This document shows, one piece after another, positions 59,324-64,000 of a stretch of 64,000 bases of DNA. The position numbers were made by a program, and so were the translations under genes. Position 1 is the first letter of the stretch; each line of letters starts with the position of its first letter. Under the pieces are notes generated by a model, which was not told the DNA's origin, searched no databases, and saw only the letters and a list, made by a program, of their open reading frames with translations. Source of the DNA: Rhizophlyctis rosea (lineage: Eukaryota > Chytridiomycota > Chytridiomycetes > Rhizophlyctidales > Rhizophlyctidaceae); contig JADGJC010000176.1 in assembly GCA_027596075.1 (NCBI GenBank), positions 1-64,000 of the forward strand, given 5' to 3'.

Positions 59324-61612
59324 CTATACAACAAGCTCCCTCGCAACCTCCTCCGTCTCCCTATCAATCTCCGCGATTTCCGCATCATGCTTATCCAATC
59401 CGGCCATCATAGACTTCTTCTTACCCTCATCCACACCGCCCTTCCCATCGGCATCCTTTAAGAACGCCATAACATCTTTATGCATGCCTTTGACCTTCTC
59501 CAATTTCTGCTCCTGCAGTACTCTCAACCGCTTCACCCTCTTCCCAAACTCTGTGCTGATGCTCTCAGTGGCCTTCGCAGCCTCGGCAAGCTTCTTCCAT
59601 GCCTCCGACAGAGCAGCCTCCACGTCGGCCAAGGTGAGGTGATACTCTTTGATTTCCTTGGTGCCCTTGAAGGTTTCGAAAGCGGCGGAGAGGCGGGCCA
59701 TGTTGCGGCTTGCGGTGGAAGTCACTTGTTGTACGGTTTGACGGTACGACCGGAGAAGGATTTCGTTTTCTTTGGCGGCGTCCTACAACAAAATGATCTC
59801 GTCAGATGGTGTGCGGAATACCGTGAGATCGATCATTCAGCTTACGGGAGTGATTGCCAAATCAAGGCGAGAGTAGATGGCGCTGATCAAAAAAACGAGG
59901 AAGAAAGCAGCTCCTACAGCCAACGGCTTTTGAAGAAGGCTGAGCGAGGAGTAATCATACGAAATCTATGGTAAGTAGTTACTATCATATTAAAATTGAT
60001 GGGGCAACCGGTAATCTCTTCCCATACCTCTATCGGTAACGCATGCTCGTCTACTGCCTTGACTTTCTCCAAAATGACGGTGGGCCGTCCAAGAGTGTCG
60101 AGGTATGTGTATGTAGTAGTATTGCTGAGCTTCTCGAGGAGGAAAGGCGCCTCCACCTTGATATTCCTAAGATGATCGATATGAACACACGTATTTTATA
60201 AAAGTTTGAGAAACTTCGCAACGAACCTAGCTCCTTCTGGCAAAACGACGGTAACAATAGCATGCTCGATAGTGAGATTTTGCAAACCACCAATGAAAGG
60301 CATCCGGAAAATGTGTCGACCGCTGTTCGAGTCCCTCTTCAAAAAGTTGTCCAACGCAACCTGGTACCCGTGGTGCCAAGTGTATCTCCAGCCACCGTAC
60401 AATGGGTAGCGAGGCTTCAGGTGCAAAATAGTGGCACGTCGGTCGTAGGAGACACGGGACGTTGAAACATTTCCGATAGTGTCACGGAAGAAGAGATTGT
60501 GAGCTTTAGGGGGCAGGAGAACCGTCAAACCTTTGACGACATTGGTTTGTTCGTGCATGCGCTGGGTTAGCGAGTAGTCGACGCGTGACCAATGACCTTT
60601 GAGCCTAGTTCTCGACTATAAGATTGGCGTCGCACATGTTCCTAGGCTCAGCATGACTTACTTGGCACCCTTATGATGAATTTCATAATCTTCCTGAACG
60701 GCCAATTGCCCTGACCAGTGACTGATGACTGCATTCTTTCGTAGCTCCTTTGCCACCAGCACAGCATTAGGCTCAACGTAATGAACATCCAATTCTGCGG
60801 AGGCGAACGGCGGTAGGTCACTGAACGGCCCATAGACGAGGGTGTTGCTCAGTCTGTCAGGGCGGGCAGCACCGCTTTTGTCTCGAGCAAACATCTCCTT
60901 GGAGTTTGTTCTAAAGTGATAATTCTCATGAGGAATTCACATCCAATTCGATTCCAACTCCTCAGAATTGCTCCTTACCGGACAGTAGTCTTTTGCTTCT
61001 CCGACTTGTACGGACTATAGAAATGCACGTTGTCCTTGAAGACAAACATCTGCTTCCCGGTTTGAGTCACTTCCTTGGGGAACGGTTCAAGGCGCTGAGT
61101 GTAGGACGCCCTGATGAACAACGTGGCTTTGTCGCCGGATTTCAGTGGTGTAGCAAGCTTCACTTTGTAGTATTGGATGGAGCTGATTGGGTGGCAGGAT
61201 TGCGTAAGTGCACTTTCTTCATTCACAAATTCGGTGCGTCCCAGCTCTTGGTGCAGCCGTTCACATACTTTTTCGCATCTGACACGTCCTTCGATACACG
61301 CAACGAATTTCCACCCTTTTCCTCCACCTCGAGCCATGCAAGGTTGTCATCGACGGCACCTTCCTTGAACGCCAAGTAATATTCGCTTGATGCACCGTTA
61401 TCGCGCGTCCCGCGAACAATAAGGGTGGTGCTCTCGCGGACGATGGGACCTGTGAGGTCAATTTGTCTATGGAGGTTGCTGTTCACGAAGTCCGGGGAGA
61501 TGGAGGGGGGCACGGCAATGACGGAGGAGGCCGCGTTCGCGGTGAAGCTTTGCCAGACGCACACATAGAGCACGACTAGGAGCCAGACGCTAGTATTCAT
61601 GAAGGAACTCAT
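59324..61612 (-). CDS. OST1: Oligosaccharyltransferase subunit OST1 (ribophorin I)
   Basis: ER membrane subunit of the N-glycosylation complex. Seven exons: 61227-61612, 60979-61182, 60662-60910, 60227-60604, 60028-60166, 59846-59965 and 59324-59782 (644 residues). A signal peptide (VWLLVVLYVCVWQSFTANA) starts the protein. Ribophorin I blocks follow: SEYYLAFKEGAVDDNLAWLE, YYKVKLATPLKSGD, YSPYKSEKQKT, SHWSGQLAVQEDYEIHHKGA, LKPRYPLYGGWRYTW and LPEGARNIKVEAPF. The single membrane span is KPLAVGAAFFLVFLISAIYS. The cytosolic tail after it is a long predicted coiled coil of about 170 residues, considerably longer than the short cytosolic end of yeast Ost1. Stop is TAG. Confidence 0.93.
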
Positions 61613-61885
61613 GTCGACAGTTACTGATAGGACCCGTGGTCCCGAATACGGTGGGATCTGAGTGAGATCTGGGCGTTGATTCTTGTGGGAGATGAGGTGT
61701 GTGGGAGTTGAATTGCCAGATGGCCAACTCCTTGGATGGGGCATGTCATTGTGAGTCACAGGCCGCAGACACCATGCACGCGACGCGAGGGTAAATAATG
61801 GCCTTCCCTTCCTTCACACATGCATCTTCAACTTTGACATCCCAGCTGAGTCAACGTAGTGTATAATACGAATTCGGTATTTACG

Positions 61886-63547
61886 ATGTGTGGCAGAACG
61901 GCGATGGCCCTGGTATGTTTGAATCATAGCGTTGTGTAACAATGTGGTGGTCCTGCTAACTGACAGTGTCCCACCTATGTCCACTCTGTGACCCGATGAC
62001 TCAGGCGCCAGGTTGGTCTTATCCGTCAGTTTCCTACCATTAGCGGTTCACATATCGACGTCCTATTGCTTTTTATGGCAGAACAAGTTGAAGCACGGGC
62101 AGGAATATCAAAGTGGCAAGACAAAGATCTTTACCGGCCCTCTTACAACGTCGCCCCAACTCGTTTCCAACCCGTCATTAGAAGGGACAAGAACGCCCCA
62201 GGAAAAGACAAGTTCCTCCAATCAATGGTATGGATGCTTACCTCTGAGTCCGTTCTCTTGCGCCACGTCCTCTTCTCACCCGCATCACTTTATTGACACA
62301 ACAAGAAGTGGGGCTTGGTCCCGTCTTGGACGAAAACCACTCCCACGTACCAGACCACCATGCACACTATTAATGCACGCGACGACACCGTCATTGAAGG
62401 GCGAATGTGGTCTAGCATGAAACAGACGAAGCGATGCATCGTTATCGCGGAGGGATTCTTTGAATGGCAGAAAAAGGGGAAAGAACGCAAGCCATTCTTC
62501 GTCACGCGGGCGGACGGGGAGCTAATGACGTTTGCTGGGCTATGGGATCACGCTGTCATTGATGGTAAGAGTGATAACACCGCTCGCATGTTTGAATTAG
62601 CACTGGCAGCCATGCAACTCATCATCAATTGCCTTGTTACACGCAGAGAAGGAATACTGGACATATACCATCGTCACAACCAACAGCAGCAGCGCCCTCT
62701 CATTCCTCCATGATCGCATGCCTGTCATTCTCACCTCAGAGGAAGATATAGATATGTGGCTGGATCCAGACCTCAAATTTACATCGAAGGTGGCATCTTT
62801 GATGCGACCGCTGGAGACAGGTTTGAAATGGTATGGACCATCACTTGCGGCTTCATTCGCGAAAACGCTGTCTGCTCGGATGTGCTGATTTCTTTGCTAC
62901 GTCATTTGTACATCTGCAGGACGCCAGTAAGCTCCTTCGTATCCAAGGTGGGGAACGACTCGCCCGAGTGCATACAACCCGCAGATTCGAAGGAGGCCAC
63001 GAAGGGCACACTGTTGAACTTTTTCAAAAGTCCAACCAAAGGCAGTGAGGAGAAAAGATCAGTGGAAGGCCATCAGCATTCGGTAGCTGAGAAGGAGGAG
63101 AAGGCTGGAGAAGAGGGAGAGCAGGCGGACATACCATCAAATATATGGGAAGAACATGCTTCTTGGCGGGAAGATGATGCGACGCATGCGGCAAGTGGGG
63201 ATAAACGAAAGCGAGATCGGGTGGATTTCAAGGAGGAGGAAGAAACAAAAAGTGGTGGAGATGGTGGATTCGAGGCGTGTCCACTATGTGGCCAACACAT
63301 CCCTCAAACGGATCTAGAACAGCACGTCCACGATGAGTTGCAACGGATGGAGGAGGCCACGAAACCTGACGCTGATGGATTGCCTGAGCCATCACCAAAG
63401 CGATTGAAAACTGAACAGAGCTCGCAAGAGTCACAGGCGAAAGGGCGGGAAGCGGCGAAGCACCATCAGAAGAAGGCACCGACCACAACCGCCGCGGCAA
63501 ATCAAAAAGGCATTGAGAAGTTCTTCAAGCCTACCAATCCGCAGTAG
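61886..63547 (+). CDS. HMCES: SRAP-domain abasic-site processing protein with PIP boxes and zinc finger
   Basis: Forms a covalent link with abasic sites in single-stranded DNA at replication forks. Six exons: 61886-61912, 62005-62011 (7-nt microexon), 62082-62227, 62306-62564, 62647-62830 and 62920-63547 (416 residues). The catalytic Cys follows the initiator Met (MCGRTAMAL). Other SRAP motifs are YRPSYNVAPT, KWGLVPSW, TINARDDTV, IAEGFFEW and FLHDRMPVIL. The tail is unusual: a PIP-like GTLLNFFKSP, a UBZ-like finger (CPLCGQHIPQTDLEQHVHDE) and a terminal PIP box, QKGIEKFF. The microexon is inferred because it joins MAL and PEQVEARAG in frame. A phase-0 alternative through 62033 would give a less family-like N-terminus. 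Confidence 0.85.
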
Positions 63548-63748
63548 TAAGACTGAGAGGCATTGTATGGGTAAATGTCACTTCGGAATGTATATACTTG
63601 CTCAACACGCTTTCAGATCCGCTTGTATTTAGTGTAAATAGGGTATATAGAGAATCAATCCAATTGCGGATCCAGGAGTGAGGTCGGAAGCATAATTTCA
63701 AAAGCGTTTGTGTCTTCTGATCAACGGGCGGAACGTGCCCTCACCACA

Positions 63749-64000
63749 TCAACACGTGATGACTCTCGAAGCAGCCTTCCTCACCCGATTCATGACGGCC
63801 AGCCCTTCCCGATCTTCCAATATCCCTTCCACAAGGATGACCTTGGCACCTCGGTCCTCTAGCTCTCGCAACCCTCTGAATAGGTGTCGGGCTACCGCTT
63901 CTGGAGAATTTGCGTCTCCCAAAATGTACTCTTCTACTGTGTTATCACGGCTATTGCTACCACTAATACTATTACTACTGGGGTTACTATTACTACTCCA
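63749..64000 (-). CDS. SUA5: SUA5 threonylcarbamoyl-AMP synthase, C-terminal end (partial)
   Basis: Only the last 83 residues lie in the window; the gene continues past 64000. The visible part has a Ser/Asn-rich linker, then EAVARHLFRGLRELEDRG, AKVILVEGILEDREGLAV and MNRVRKAASRVI. This is the typical end of the Sua5 domain that follows the YrdC domain in archaea and eukaryotes. The enzyme makes threonylcarbamoyl-AMP for t6A modification of ANN-decoding tRNAs. The key catalytic YrdC domain is outside the window. Confidence 0.85.
   Translation of the reverse strand, partial: WSSNSNPSSNSISGSNSRDNTVEEYILGDANSPEAVARHLFRGLRELEDRGAKVILVEGILEDREGLAVMNRVRKAASRVITC

Noticed and set aside
59008..59388. 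126-codon Arg-rich minus-strand frame
   Set aside because: Overlaps the OST1 3' end in another frame, no ATG-based or family support.

Overview
This window looks like nuclear DNA of a zoosporic (chytrid-type) fungus. Genes are compact and lie on both strands. Most carry short GT-AG introns (about 50-190 nt), several with TACTAAC-like branch sites. The proteins are fungal in type: PRP38, TFIIA-gamma, glutathione reductase, PAT1, OST1 and SUA5. A MORN3-like flagellar/axonemal protein and an ABI-type subunit of the SCAR/WAVE actin machinery point to a fungus that still makes motile cells. No virus, plasmid, CRISPR array or recognisable transposase was seen. Two runs of 10 N (30637-30646 and 54554-54563) mark assembly gaps.

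Layout. 0-11 kb: 3' part of a PA-TM-RING ubiquitin ligase, a repeat-bearing intergenic stretch, an unknown Ser/Thr-rich protein, a ubiquitin-like-fold protein and the splicing factor PRP38. 11-15 kb: three tandem relatives of an F-box-like/ankyrin-repeat family, all broken (one by an internal inversion, one by a frameshift, one by many lesions). 15-19.5 kb: an Asn/Asp-rich membrane-anchored protein, an intron-containing tRNA-Ile(AAT), a doubtful small gene and MORN3. 19.7-30.5 kb: intact conserved genes (DUF599 membrane protein, TFIIA-gamma, glutathione reductase, choline/ethanolamine kinase, Frag1/DRAM/Sfk1 protein, mitochondrial SSB). 31-41 kb: two related F-box genes, each stopped by an in-frame TAG with conserved or open sequence beyond it. 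They flank a large ABI-like gene that carries WH2-like actin-binding motifs, and a fourth broken ankyrin gene lies next to the second. 41.7-53.6 kb: an SGNH-type type II membrane esterase, a class I glutamine amidotransferase, a GCIP/cyclin-D-binding family protein, an NDUFA4-like respiratory subunit, PAT1 and a SET-MYND methyltransferase. 54.3-64 kb: an F-box/LRR-like protein, an APH/CHK-type kinase, an NmrA-type reductase, OST1, an HMCES/SRAP DNA-protein-crosslink protein and the 3' end of SUA5.

Exon models were built by hand from splice signals, reading phase and family similarity; every multi-exon model listed closes with consistent phase. The main contrast is between roughly two dozen conserved genes that read through cleanly and six members of two lineage-specific families (ankyrin and F-box) that are all interrupted. 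That argues that the interruptions are biological and not general sequencing error. The observations most worth following are the ABI gene with actin-binding motifs, the TAG-interrupted F-box pair, the inverted ankyrin gene, and 7-nt and 13-nt microexons.
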